Assembly (NCBI RefSeq): GCF_001185345.1 | Contig: NZ_KQ236743.1 | Span: forward strand, 935,954 to 999,953 | Direction: 5' to 3' | Length of the DNA stretch: 64,000 nt | DNA from: Dorea sp. D27 | GTDB taxonomy: Bacteria; Bacillota; Clostridia; Lachnospirales; Lachnospiraceae | Shown: positions 44,116 through 52,281 of the stretch, piece by piece | How positions within the stretch are numbered: position 1 is the first letter of the stretch | Layout: the number at the start of each line of letters is the position of its first letter | The notes under the pieces: model-generated | What the model was told of the DNA's origin: nothing | Databases searched by the model: none | Seen by the model: only the letters and a program-made list of their open reading frames with translations | Translations under genes and position numbers: made by a program

Positions 44116-45129
44116 ATGAAGAATATAATAATAAAGCCAAATGAATCAGAGCAGCGGCTCGATAAGTTTCTGAAGAAATACCTGAACAGCGCGCCGGGAA
44201 GCTTCATATATAAGATGCTCCGCAAGAAAAACATAACACTGAACGGTGCCAGGGCCTCCGGAAATGAAAAAATTCACGCCGGAGATGAAGTGAGGCTCTT
44301 TCTTTCGGATGAAACGGTTGAAAAGTTTACCGGGGAAACTGCCCCGGTTATAGATGCGGGGCAAAAGGTCAGTCTAGACATCATCTACGAGGACAGGCAT
44401 ATACTCCTCGTCAACAAGCCGTCCGGCATATTGTCGCAGAAAGCAGAGAAGACTGATGTATCACTTGTAGAGCAGGTGATATCATATCTGCTTGACAGCG
44501 GCCAGCTAACGAAGGAAGAATTGCAGACCTTCCGCCCGTCCATATGCAACCGGCTGGACCGCAACACGAGCGGGCTCGTAGTGGCCGGAAAAACGCTGGC
44601 AGGGCTCCAGGTATTCAGCAGCATGTTCAGGGAACGGAATCTGAGCAAATACTATCTCTGCATCGTGAAAGGGAAAGTTGACAGACCTTCTCATATCAAG
44701 GGGTTTCTTGTCAAAAATGAAAAGACGAACGAGGTGGAGGTCGCAGAGGACAGGTGCGCAGGCAAGGCGGTTCCTATAGAGACGGAATATATCCCTCTGG
44801 CTTACAATGGGATGCTTACCCTTCTGAAAGTGCATCTGATTACAGGCCGCACCCATCAGATACGGGCGCATCTTGCTTACGTATCCCATCCGCTGTGTGG
44901 AGATTATAAGTATGGAGACAGGGTCGTGAACGACCGGTACAGACAGATGTATGGCGTCACGTCACAGATGCTCCATTCATATGAGCTTGTCCTCCCGCAC
45001 ATGGACGGTGAGCTGGCAGCGCTCTCGGACAGAAGGTTCCGGGCGCCGGTGCCTGATATATTTCAGAAAGTAATAAAGGAGACGGCATGGGAACATGGAA
45101 CTCAAGAGGCCTTAGAGGTTCTACGCTAG
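44116..45129 (+). CDS. RluA family pseudouridine synthase
   Basis: This 337-residue enzyme has an N-terminal S4 domain (QRLDKFLKKYLNSAPGSFIYKMLRKKNITLNG) and the RluA core: ILLVNKPSGILSQK, the catalytic Asp in ICNRLDRNTSGLVV, and LITGRTHQIRAHL. It modifies rRNA or tRNA uridines; which ones is not clear. It overlaps recU by 43 bases. Confidence 0.94.
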   Translation: MKNIIIKPNESEQRLDKFLKKYLNSAPGSFIYKMLRKKNITLNGARASGNEKIHAGDEVRLFLSDETVEKFTGETAPVIDAGQKVSLDIIYEDRHILLVNKPSGILSQKAEKTDVSLVEQVISYLLDSGQLTKEELQTFRPSICNRLDRNTSGLVVAGKTLAGLQVFSSMFRERNLSKYYLCIVKGKVDRPSHIKGFLVKNEKTNEVEVAEDRCAGKAVPIETEYIPLAYNGMLTLLKVHLITGRTHQIRAHLAYVSHPLCGDYKYGDRVVNDRYRQMYGVTSQMLHSYELVLPHMDGELAALSDRRFRAPVPDIFQKVIKETAWEHGTQEALEVLR

Positions 45130-45635
45130 AAGACTTGATCAACCGGACGAACGAACGATATCAGGAGATGGGATTGGCGCTCATACAGAAGATTCCGACG
45201 CCGATTACGCCGGTAAAGATGGATAAGGAACACAGGCAGATAACGCTGGCCTACTTCGATCAGCGCAGCACGGTGGATTATATCGGTGCAGTACAGGGGA
45301 TACCGGTCTGTTTTGACGCGAAGGAATGTGTCGCGGATACCTTTCCCCTTCAGAATATCCACAGTCATCAGGTGATGTTTATGGGAGGCTATGAAAAGCA
45401 GGGGGGGCTGTCCTTTCTGATCATCTATTTTTCGTCCAGAAACATCCTGTATTACATGCGCTATGATGAGATGCTTGCCTTCTGGAAGCGGGCGGAGGAC
45501 GGCGGCAGGAAAAGCTTCCGCTATGATGAGCTGGACCCGCGTTTTCTGATGGAACTGAAGAATGGCTGCTACGTCCCTTATCTGGATGCGATGAATCTGG
45601 ACCTGGAGATTAGGGAGCGGCTTGACAAAGAATGA
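45087..45635 (+). CDS. recU: Holliday junction resolvase RecU
   Basis: RecU is the Firmicute resolvase that cleaves four-way junctions in concert with RuvAB. The 182-residue protein has NSRGLRGSTLEDLINRTNERY, the catalytic region STVDYIGAVQGIPVCFDAKE (Asp and Glu/Lys of the nuclease core) and FPLQNIHSHQVMFM. The last codons contain the -35 box of the his promoter. The frame overlaps the rluA-type gene. Confidence 0.93.
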   Translation: MGTWNSRGLRGSTLEDLINRTNERYQEMGLALIQKIPTPITPVKMDKEHRQITLAYFDQRSTVDYIGAVQGIPVCFDAKECVADTFPLQNIHSHQVMFMGGYEKQGGLSFLIIYFSSRNILYYMRYDEMLAFWKRAEDGGRKSFRYDELDPRFLMELKNGCYVPYLDAMNLDLEIRERLDKE

Positions 45636-45650
45636 TAAAATGCGTATAAT
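45622..45650 (+). promoter_or_regulatory. Perfect consensus sigma-A promoter for the his operon
   Basis: TTGACA (45622-45627), a 17-base spacer and TATAAT (45645-45650) match the consensus exactly. The -35 box lies in the last codons of recU. A short leader of about 70 bases follows, with a small imperfect hairpin (AGCACGCTAAAGCGGCGCT) and a repeated ACAGCAGG, but no T-box or histidine-rich leader peptide that I can see. Confidence 0.85.
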
Positions 45651-45728
45651 GCAGTAAGGAATTTATCATGGTAGCACGCTAAAGCGGCGCTCCATATTAC
45701 TACACAGCAGGACACAGCAGGAGGATAT

Positions 45729-46982
45729 ATGAAGAAATTACTACACACGCCGGAAGGGGTCCGGGATATATATAATGTTGAATGTGGGCGGAAGCTGGCG
45801 CTGGAGAGCAGGCTCGAAAAAGTATTCCATCTTTATGGGTATCACGACATACAGACGCCTACATTTGAATACTTTGACGTGTTTCGGAAGGAGATAGGCA
45901 CAATTCCCTCAAAAGATCTGTATAAATTTTTTGACAAGGACGGCAATACGCTCGTTCTACGGCCGGATATCACCCCGTCTGTCGCCAGAGCGGCAGCAAC
46001 GCTGTACGGAGACGAACAGCTTCCGATTCGCCTCTGCTATACCGGAAATACGTTCATTAACCATTCCAGCTATCAGGGACGGCTTCGGGAGAATACGCAG
46101 ATGGGTGCGGAACTCATGGGAGATGATTCTGCCGAGGCGGATGCGGAGATGCTGGCACTTGTCATCGAATGCCTTACTTCCATCGGGCTGAAAGAGTTCC
46201 AGCTGAACGTTGGGAATGTAGATTACTTCCAGAGCCTGATAGAAGATGCGGATCTGGACGAAGAGGCGGAAGAACGGGTTCGGGAGCTCATCAACAACCG
46301 GAATTACTTCGGTGTGGAAGAATTTCTCGACAGCATCCATGTGAAAAGAAGCTCCAAGGAAGCATTTGCCGCTCTTGACGAACTTGCAGGAGGGGTAGAG
46401 ATACTTGCCCAGGCGAGAAATATCGCTCCCAATTCCAAAGGTATTATGGCAATCAAACGTCTGGAGAAGATTTATGACGTTCTCAGGATATATGGGGTGG
46501 AAGAGTATGTAACATTTGATTTGAGCATGAGTGGTACTTATGGGTACTACACCGGAATCATCTTCCGGGGCTACACGTTTGGTACAGGGGATGCCTTTGT
46601 CAAAGGGGGACGGTATGACCAGCTGCTTGAAAAATTCGGAAAAGAGTCTGCTTCTATAGGGTTCGTCATCGTAATCGACGAACTGATGAATGCATTATCA
46701 AGACAGAAGGTACGCATCGTGTACACAAGAAAAAATACACTTATCGTATATGATGAGGAACGGCTGAAAGAGGCGCTCGTACTGGCGAAAGATTTCAGGA
46801 AAAAGGCCAAAAATACCGAGCTCGTCAAAAAATCCAAAGGCAAGCTCATAGAGGACTATATCGAATATGGGAAAGAGTATTATGCAGGAAATCTGATTTA
46901 CATCAATAAAAACGGGGAAATTACGATGATAAACCTGGTGACAGGTGAGCACAAAGTGATTGCCTCAAGAGACAGGAGCTAA
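45729..46982 (+). CDS. hisZ: ATP phosphoribosyltransferase regulatory subunit HisZ
   Basis: HisZ is a catalytically dead histidyl-tRNA synthetase relative that pairs with the short form of HisG and gives feedback control. The 417-residue protein has the class II core (TPEGVRDIYNVE, LRPDITPSVARA, RLCYTGNTF, YYTGIIFRGY and FVKGGRYDQLLEKFG). HisRS anticodon-arm features are absent, though there is a C-terminal alpha/beta extension. AGGAGG precedes the ATG. It leads the his operon. Confidence 0.94.
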   Translation: MKKLLHTPEGVRDIYNVECGRKLALESRLEKVFHLYGYHDIQTPTFEYFDVFRKEIGTIPSKDLYKFFDKDGNTLVLRPDITPSVARAAATLYGDEQLPIRLCYTGNTFINHSSYQGRLRENTQMGAELMGDDSAEADAEMLALVIECLTSIGLKEFQLNVGNVDYFQSLIEDADLDEEAEERVRELINNRNYFGVEEFLDSIHVKRSSKEAFAALDELAGGVEILAQARNIAPNSKGIMAIKRLEKIYDVLRIYGVEEYVTFDLSMSGTYGYYTGIIFRGYTFGTGDAFVKGGRYDQLLEKFGKESASIGFVIVIDELMNALSRQKVRIVYTRKNTLIVYDEERLKEALVLAKDFRKKAKNTELVKKSKGKLIEDYIEYGKEYYAGNLIYINKNGEITMINLVTGEHKVIASRDRS

Positions 46983-46985
46983 ACT

Positions 46986-47624
46986 ATGAGATATCTGACA
47001 TTTGCCCTTGGGAAGGGGCGCCTGGCAAGGCAGACGCTGGAGCTTTTCGAAAAGATAGGAATCACTTGTGAAGAGATGAAAGACAAAGATTCCCGAAAAC
47101 TGATATTTACGAATGAAGAACTGAAGCTTAAGTTCTTTCTTGCAAAAGGGCCGGATGTCCCCACGTATGTTGAGTACGGAGCAGCGGACATCGGCGTGGC
47201 AGGGAAAGATACGATACTGGAAGAACGGCGCAAGGTGCATGAGGTGCTGGATCTTGGATACGGCAGGTGCAGCATGTGTGTCTGTGGCTATAAGGAAGCT
47301 GCCCCTCTTCTTCAGCACCACGAGCTTATAAGAGTCGCCACCAAGTATCCCAATATTGCAAAGGACTACTTTTATAATACGAAACATCAGACTGTGGAGA
47401 TTATCAAACTGAACGGTTCCATAGAGCTGGCGCCGATTGTCGGACTCTCGGAAGTGATTGTGGATATCGTAGAGACGGGCTCCACGTTGAAGGAAAACGG
47501 GCTGGAAGTGCTGGATGAAGTGTGTCCACTTTCAGCCAGGATGATCGTGAACCCTGTGAGCATGCGTATGGAAAGTACGAGAATCAAGACGCTGCTCACG
47601 AAGCTGCGCGGCCATCTGCAATAG
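46986..47624 (+). CDS. hisG: ATP phosphoribosyltransferase, short form
   Basis: HisG carries out the first step of histidine synthesis, joining ATP and PRPP. The 212-residue length marks the short form that needs HisZ. Motifs: ALGKGRLARQTLELFEKIG, YGAADIGVAGKDTI and, at the end, the PRPP-binding IVDIVETGSTLKENGLEV. It starts 3 bases after hisZ. Confidence 0.96.
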   Translation: MRYLTFALGKGRLARQTLELFEKIGITCEEMKDKDSRKLIFTNEELKLKFFLAKGPDVPTYVEYGAADIGVAGKDTILEERRKVHEVLDLGYGRCSMCVCGYKEAAPLLQHHELIRVATKYPNIAKDYFYNTKHQTVEIIKLNGSIELAPIVGLSEVIVDIVETGSTLKENGLEVLDEVCPLSARMIVNPVSMRMESTRIKTLLTKLRGHLQ

Positions 47625-47656
47625 TAAAGCAGCAGATAAAAGAGAGGACAGATCAT

Positions 47657-48952
47657 ATGAGAATACTTAAGTTGGACAATGAAACCAAGCGGAACGTACT
47701 GGAAGACCTGCTGAAACGGAGTCCGAACAATTATGCGGAATACGAACAACGCGTGGCGGATATCCTGGAAAAAATAAGGACAGAAGGGGACAGAGCGCTT
47801 TTCGGCTATACGAAAATGTTCGATGGAGCAGAGATTGATGCTGATAATATCAAAGTGACGGAAGAGGAGATCGAGGAAGCATATCATATGACAGATCCGT
47901 CCCTTCTTGCCATAATAAGGAAAGCTCTTGCCAATATCCGTACATACCATGAGAAACAGCGCCAGTACAGCTGGTTTGACAGCAAACCGGACGGTACGAT
48001 TCTCGGTCAGAAAGTCACGCCGCTCTGCCGGGTAGGCGTATATGTACCGGGCGGCAAGGCCGTATACCCTTCTTCCGTGCTTATGAACATCGCGCCTGCC
48101 AAGGCGGCCGGTGTCGAAGAGATTATCATGGCTACTCCACCCGGAAGGGATGGGAAGGTGAGCCCCCATACGCTTGTGGCGGCTAAAGAAGCCGGTGCCG
48201 GCGTGATATACAAGGCAGGCGGCGCACAGGCAGTCGGTGCACTGGCTTATGGAACGGAGAGCATACCGAAGGTGGACAAGATTGTAGGGCCCGGAAATAT
48301 ATACGTTGCGCTTGCAAAAAAAGCGGTGTACGGTCATGTGAGCATCGATGCTATAGCAGGTCCGAGCGAGATTCTCGTAGTGGCGGATGAGACGGCAAAT
48401 CCGAGATATGTGGCTGCTGACCTTCTGTCTCAGGCGGAGCATGATGAAATGGCTTCTTCTATACTCCTAACGACGAGCGAAAAGCTGGCCAGGGAAGTTT
48501 CGGCCCAGGCAGACGCATTCGCACAAGAGCTCTCCCGCTCAGAGATCATAAAGAAATCATTAGATAACTATGGCTATATCCTTGTGGCCGACACGATGGA
48601 TGATGTGATAGACGTGGCCAATGACATCGCATCTGAACATCTTGAGATTATGACAAAAGACCCGTATCAGGTTATGACAAAAATCAGGAATGCGGGCGCC
48701 ATATTCATCGGAGAATATGCGAGCGAGCCGCTTGGCGACTACTTTGCCGGCCCGAACCATGTACTGCCGACTAATGGGACAGCAAAGTTCTTCTCCCCGC
48801 TTTCCGTGGATGATTTTATCAAAAAATCGAGCATCATCGGCTATTCGAGAGAAGCGCTGGAGGAAATCCATACAGATATCGAGGCGTTTGCAGAAGCAGA
48901 ACAACTGACCGCGCACGCTAACTCTATTAAAGTTCGTTTTGAAGAAGGATAA
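47657..48952 (+). CDS. hisD: Histidinol dehydrogenase
   Basis: HisD performs the last two oxidations from histidinol to histidine. The 431-residue protein shows GVYVPGGKAVYPSSVLMN, AGGAQAVGALAYGTESIPKVDKIVGPGN, SIDAIAGPSEILVVAD and, near the end, AGPNHVLPTNGTAKF with zinc-site residues. The ATG at 47657 has AGAGGACAG upstream; a long upstream extension overlapping hisG is spurious. Confidence 0.97.
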   Translation: MRILKLDNETKRNVLEDLLKRSPNNYAEYEQRVADILEKIRTEGDRALFGYTKMFDGAEIDADNIKVTEEEIEEAYHMTDPSLLAIIRKALANIRTYHEKQRQYSWFDSKPDGTILGQKVTPLCRVGVYVPGGKAVYPSSVLMNIAPAKAAGVEEIIMATPPGRDGKVSPHTLVAAKEAGAGVIYKAGGAQAVGALAYGTESIPKVDKIVGPGNIYVALAKKAVYGHVSIDAIAGPSEILVVADETANPRYVAADLLSQAEHDEMASSILLTTSEKLAREVSAQADAFAQELSRSEIIKKSLDNYGYILVADTMDDVIDVANDIASEHLEIMTKDPYQVMTKIRNAGAIFIGEYASEPLGDYFAGPNHVLPTNGTAKFFSPLSVDDFIKKSSIIGYSREALEEIHTDIEAFAEAEQLTAHANSIKVRFEEG

Positions 48953-48965
48953 GGAGGATGAGAGG

Positions 48966-49553
48966 ATGGAACGGACGTCCGTATGTACGAGAAAGACAAA
49001 AGAGACAGATATTGCCGTCAGGCTCACTTTGGATGGAAGTGGACAGAACGACATCAGCACAGGCATAGGATTCTTCGACCACATGCTGGACGGATTCGCG
49101 CGGCACGGGTTATTTGACCTGACAGTAAAGGTCAAAGGTGATATGCACGTGGACTGCCATCACACCGTAGAGGATACGGGAATCGTATTGGGAAGGGCAA
49201 TCGCGCAGGCGGCAGGGGACAAGACCGGCATCAGAAGATATGGCCATGTTATCCTTCCCATGGACGAGACGCTCGCACTCTGTGCGGTAGACTTGTCCGG
49301 GCGCCCTTACCTTGGGTATGACGCGCTGTTTGCGGCAGATCGGATAGGTGGTCTGGACACGGAGATGGTACGGGAATTCTTCTACGCCGTGTCCTACAGT
49401 GCCATGATGAATATCCATCTGAAGATACTGGACGGCGGCAACAGCCACCACATGGCGGAAGCCATGTTCAAAAGCTTTGGGAAAGCGCTTGATATGGCAA
49501 CCATGGCAGAGCCGCGGATGAAGGAAGCATGGACTACAAAAGGAAGCCTATAA
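48966..49553 (+). CDS. hisB: Imidazoleglycerol-phosphate dehydratase
   Basis: This 195-residue HisB (dehydratase only, without the phosphatase part) shows GFFDHMLDGFARHG, VDCHHTVEDTGIVLG and, near the C-terminus, GNSHHMAEAMFKSFGKAL, giving the three conserved His clusters that bind manganese. GGAGGATGAG precedes the ATG. Confidence 0.97.
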   Translation: MERTSVCTRKTKETDIAVRLTLDGSGQNDISTGIGFFDHMLDGFARHGLFDLTVKVKGDMHVDCHHTVEDTGIVLGRAIAQAAGDKTGIRRYGHVILPMDETLALCAVDLSGRPYLGYDALFAADRIGGLDTEMVREFFYAVSYSAMMNIHLKILDGGNSHHMAEAMFKSFGKALDMATMAEPRMKEAWTTKGSL

Positions 49554-49568
49554 AGGAGACTGGATACA

Positions 49569-50852
49569 ATGAGCTATAAACGATTGATTCCCTGCATATT
49601 TATCAGGGGAGGAAAAGCAGTAAAATGGTTTACAGACGAGACGGTACTGACAGACGACGTCATCGGTCTTGCGAAATATTACAGTGACCACGGAGCAGAC
49701 GAGCTGCTCGTGTTCGACCTGTCTGACGCCGACGAAGAGCATGATGAGTCGATTGACCTGATGAAACGGATCAACCGTGTCATCCGTATACCGATGGTGG
49801 CAGGAGGCAACATCCGGCGGCAGGAGGATATAAAGAAGATACTGTATGCGGGAGCCAAGCGGGCGATGCTGAACTTTTCCAAGGCGGAAAGCGTTAAACT
49901 GATTGAAGACGCCGCCCGGCGTTTTGGAAAAGAGAAGATTGCCGTATCCCTCAATGACTTTGATGCTTTGTTCAAGCACCAGCATCTTATTCAGGATTAC
50001 AGCAGCGAGATTGTATTCATGCACAGGCTCGACCTGAATTCGGTTATGAATGTCACAGATGTTCCGTGCGTAATCGTCACAGACTCGATGGAGGAGCCGG
50101 AGCTGTTTAAAATTCTGAAGTGTCCGGGCGTAAAAGGGCTGTCAGGGAAATTCGTCAGCCAGACAGATATGGATTTCGTAGACTTCAAGGAGAAATGCGG
50201 ACAGGAAGAGATAAAGATGACTTCCTTTGAAAGCATGATGGAATTCTCCCAGTTTAAGACGAATGAACAGGGACTCGTACCGGTCGTCGTACAGCATTAT
50301 AAGACCCAGGAAGTGCTGATGCTCGCTTATATGAACGAGGAGGCATTCTACCACACTATCAAGACCGGGAAGATGACCTACTACAGCAGAAGCAGAGAGC
50401 AGCTCTGGACAAAGGGTGAGACAAGCGGACATTTCCAGTATGTGAAATCACTGACGATAGACTGCGACTATGACACGCTGCTTGCCAAGGTGGACCAGGT
50501 GGGCACAGCCTGCCATACAGGAAACCCGACTTGCTTCTTCCAGCCTCTCGTAGGCAGCGACTATGATGAGACGAACCCGCTGCAGGTGTTCGAGACGGTG
50601 TATGGCACTATCCTTGACAGACGTGAAAATCCCAAGGAAGGCTCTTACACGAACTACCTGTTTGACAAGGGGATAGACAAGATATTAAAGAAAGTTGGGG
50701 AGGAGGCGACGGAGATTGTCATCGCCGCCAAGAATCCGAACCCGGAAGAGGTCAAATATGAAATGGCGGACTTCCTTTATCATGCCATGGTGCTTATGGT
50801 AGAGAAGGGAATCAGCTGGGAAGATATCGTAAAGGAACTTGCAGACCGTTAA
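49569..50852 (+). CDS. hisI: HisF-like / HisI / HisE triple-domain fusion
   Basis: This 427-residue protein has three parts. Residues 1-215 form a HisF-like barrel ([45 protein letters not shown]) in which the catalytic aspartate of HisF/HisA after IPC is replaced (IPCIFIRGG instead of IPCLDVKDG); the second catalytic Asp also seems lost. Residues 225-330 are PRA-cyclohydrolase (His[19 protein letters not shown], and [21 protein letters not shown]). Residues 340-427 are PRA-pyrophosphohydrolase (His[16 protein letters not shown]). It performs steps 2 and 3 of the pathway. The role of the barrel is unknown. AAGGAG precedes the ATG. Confidence 0.92.
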   Translation: MSYKRLIPCIFIRGGKAVKWFTDETVLTDDVIGLAKYYSDHGADELLVFDLSDADEEHDESIDLMKRINRVIRIPMVAGGNIRRQEDIKKILYAGAKRAMLNFSKAESVKLIEDAARRFGKEKIAVSLNDFDALFKHQHLIQDYSSEIVFMHRLDLNSVMNVTDVPCVIVTDSMEEPELFKILKCPGVKGLSGKFVSQTDMDFVDFKEKCGQEEIKMTSFESMMEFSQFKTNEQGLVPVVVQHYKTQEVLMLAYMNEEAFYHTIKTGKMTYYSRSREQLWTKGETSGHFQYVKSLTIDCDYDTLLAKVDQVGTACHTGNPTCFFQPLVGSDYDETNPLQVFETVYGTILDRRENPKEGSYTNYLFDKGIDKILKKVGEEATEIVIAAKNPNPEEVKYEMADFLYHAMVLMVEKGISWEDIVKELADR

Positions 50853-50888
50853 AACGGGAATGAAACCGTATATGTACCGCATATAATA

Positions 50889-50927
50889 TTCCAGGCAGAA
50901 AGTAAGTACGATGTCAGCTGCCTGGAA
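50889..50927 (+). other. Stable hairpin after the his operon
   Basis: TTCCAGGCAG and CTGCCTGGAA pair perfectly over 10 bp with a 19-base loop. No T run follows, so this is probably not a simple terminator. The Shine-Dalgarno AAAGGA of the next gene lies just downstream. Confidence 0.55.
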
Positions 50928-50942
50928 AGGACGGGATGCGAC

Positions 50943-51245
50943 ATGAACAATTCTGAAAAAAGACGGCGCCAGCTGCTGGATGAGACACGGTATCTGTACA
51001 GTGACCGTAAGATGCCTCCGGCCGTGCATCCGAGATATGGCGCTGCCTACCACAAACTGTACGGGGAAGAGGAAACAGGTGCTGTCAGTACGTTTGGAAT
51101 ACGGGTATTCCTGTGCTTTATGCTGTTTGCAGCTTTCGTTGCTATGGAAAATAACGGGATTGAGGTGAAACATGTGAACAGTGACCGGGTCATCCAGGAG
51201 ATAACGACAGATATGGATGTCGCAGAAGTATGGAAAAATCTTTAA
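50943..51245 (+). CDS. Small single-helix membrane protein
   Basis: This 100-residue protein has a charged N-terminal part with YLYSDRKMPPAVHPRYGAAYHKLYG, one membrane helix (about 51-67) and an acidic outer tail. No family is recognised. Translation starts at ATG after AAAGGACGGG, just behind a stable hairpin. It may be the last cistron of the his operon or have a separate role. Confidence 0.72.
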   Translation: MNNSEKRRRQLLDETRYLYSDRKMPPAVHPRYGAAYHKLYGEEETGAVSTFGIRVFLCFMLFAAFVAMENNGIEVKHVNSDRVIQEITTDMDVAEVWKNL

Positions 51246-51280
51246 GGCAAATGATGGAAAGCCCGGAACCGGCACGTTTG

Positions 51281-51309
51281 TTGACACTGGCGGCAACTAT
51301 TGATATAAT
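51281..51309 (+). promoter_or_regulatory. Perfect consensus promoter before the RfbD-like gene
   Basis: TTGACA, a 17-base spacer and TATAAT match the consensus exactly. The expected transcription start (about 51316) falls inside the left arm of the adjacent hairpin. Confidence 0.8.
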
Positions 51310-51313
51310 AGAT

Positions 51314-51348
51314 AAAAGCGTTGATTGCAACTGATCAACGCTTTTCTT
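51314..51348 (+). terminator. Terminator-like hairpin at the transcription start
   Basis: AAAAGCGTTGAT and ATCAACGCTTTT form a perfect 12-bp stem with an 8-base loop, followed by CTT. It can end transcripts from the small upstream gene. Confidence 0.75.
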
Positions 51349-51420
51349 ATGGTATAGGAACGATGTGTTCCGTTTGGAATATATACACTAAGCAGATTAT
51401 GAGATACGGGAGGAGAGCAT

Positions 51421-52281
51421 ATGATTAAACTTTGGATTGCAGGAGCGGGAGGGCAGCTTGGTACTGCCATGAACGAAGTACTGGATCCGCTTGAAGCGGA
51501 AGTGTTCAACACAGATAAAGAAGAACTCGATGTCACACATACAGACGAGGTGATTGGATTTGGTGAGATCAACCGGCCGGATGTGATTATCAACTGTGCG
51601 GCGGTCACGGATACCAGGCTGTGTGAAGAACAGCCTGAGCTTGCCTACAGGGTAAATGCGCTCGGGGCGAGGAACTTGAGCATCGTTGCAAGAAAGACAG
51701 GGGCAAAGATTGTACAGCTGTCTACCGATGATGTGTTCGACGGCCTGAGCAAGACTCCTTATTCGGAGTTTGATGACACCAATCCGCTAACGGTGTACGG
51801 ACGGTCTAAACGAGCCGGAGAAAACTATGTAAAAGAGTTCACGCACAAGCATTTTATCGTGCGCAGCAACTGGGTATACGGCGGAGGTGATAACTTTGTT
51901 AACAGCGTGCTTCAGAAAGCCGAAAAACAGAAAGAGCTTTCTGTCGCTTCCGATCAGTTTGGTTCCCCTACGAGCGCCAGGGATCTGGGCAGGATTATCC
52001 TGCATCTGATTCAGACGAATGAGTACGGCACGTACCATGCTACATGCAAAGGAACGTGCAGCCGCTATGAGTTTGCAAAAGAAATCCTGAAACAGGCGGG
52101 CCTGGAAGCTGAACTGACGGCGGTGCAGGCACGTGAATCAGAACTGTCTTCCGTACGCCCGGCTTATGCAGTGCTGGACAACTTTATACTTAGAATCATT
52201 GACGTATATGAGATGCCCGGCTGGAGAGCATCCCTGGAGGAATATATGGAAGAGTGGAAGAGCAAAGGAGGAATCGGATAG
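51421..52281 (+). CDS. dTDP-4-dehydrorhamnose reductase-like SDR (RfbD family)
   Basis: This 286-residue extended SDR has the N-terminal GAGGQLGTAM nucleotide motif, DVIINCAAVTDTRLCEEQPELAYRVNA, STDDVFDG and the catalytic YGRSKRAGE (YxxxK), which is the RfbD pattern. No other dTDP-rhamnose genes are nearby, so either the rhamnose pathway is split or the substrate differs. GGAGGAGAG precedes the ATG. It overlaps the frame of the symporter by 28 bases. Confidence 0.88.
   Translation: MIKLWIAGAGGQLGTAMNEVLDPLEAEVFNTDKEELDVTHTDEVIGFGEINRPDVIINCAAVTDTRLCEEQPELAYRVNALGARNLSIVARKTGAKIVQLSTDDVFDGLSKTPYSEFDDTNPLTVYGRSKRAGENYVKEFTHKHFIVRSNWVYGGGDNFVNSVLQKAEKQKELSVASDQFGSPTSARDLGRIILHLIQTNEYGTYHATCKGTCSRYEFAKEILKQAGLEAELTAVQARESELSSVRPAYAVLDNFILRIIDVYEMPGWRASLEEYMEEWKSKGGIG

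Noticed and set aside
45651-45728. Possible T-box or his attenuator in the hisZ leader
   Set aside because: The leader is only about 70 bases long, with no T-box consensus, no specifier loop and no run of His codons. The GGTAGCACGC stretch is only a weak hairpin.
47522-47656. N-terminal extension of HisD
   Set aside because: It overlaps hisG out of frame and lacks a ribosome site. The ATG at 47657 gives the normal HisD length.
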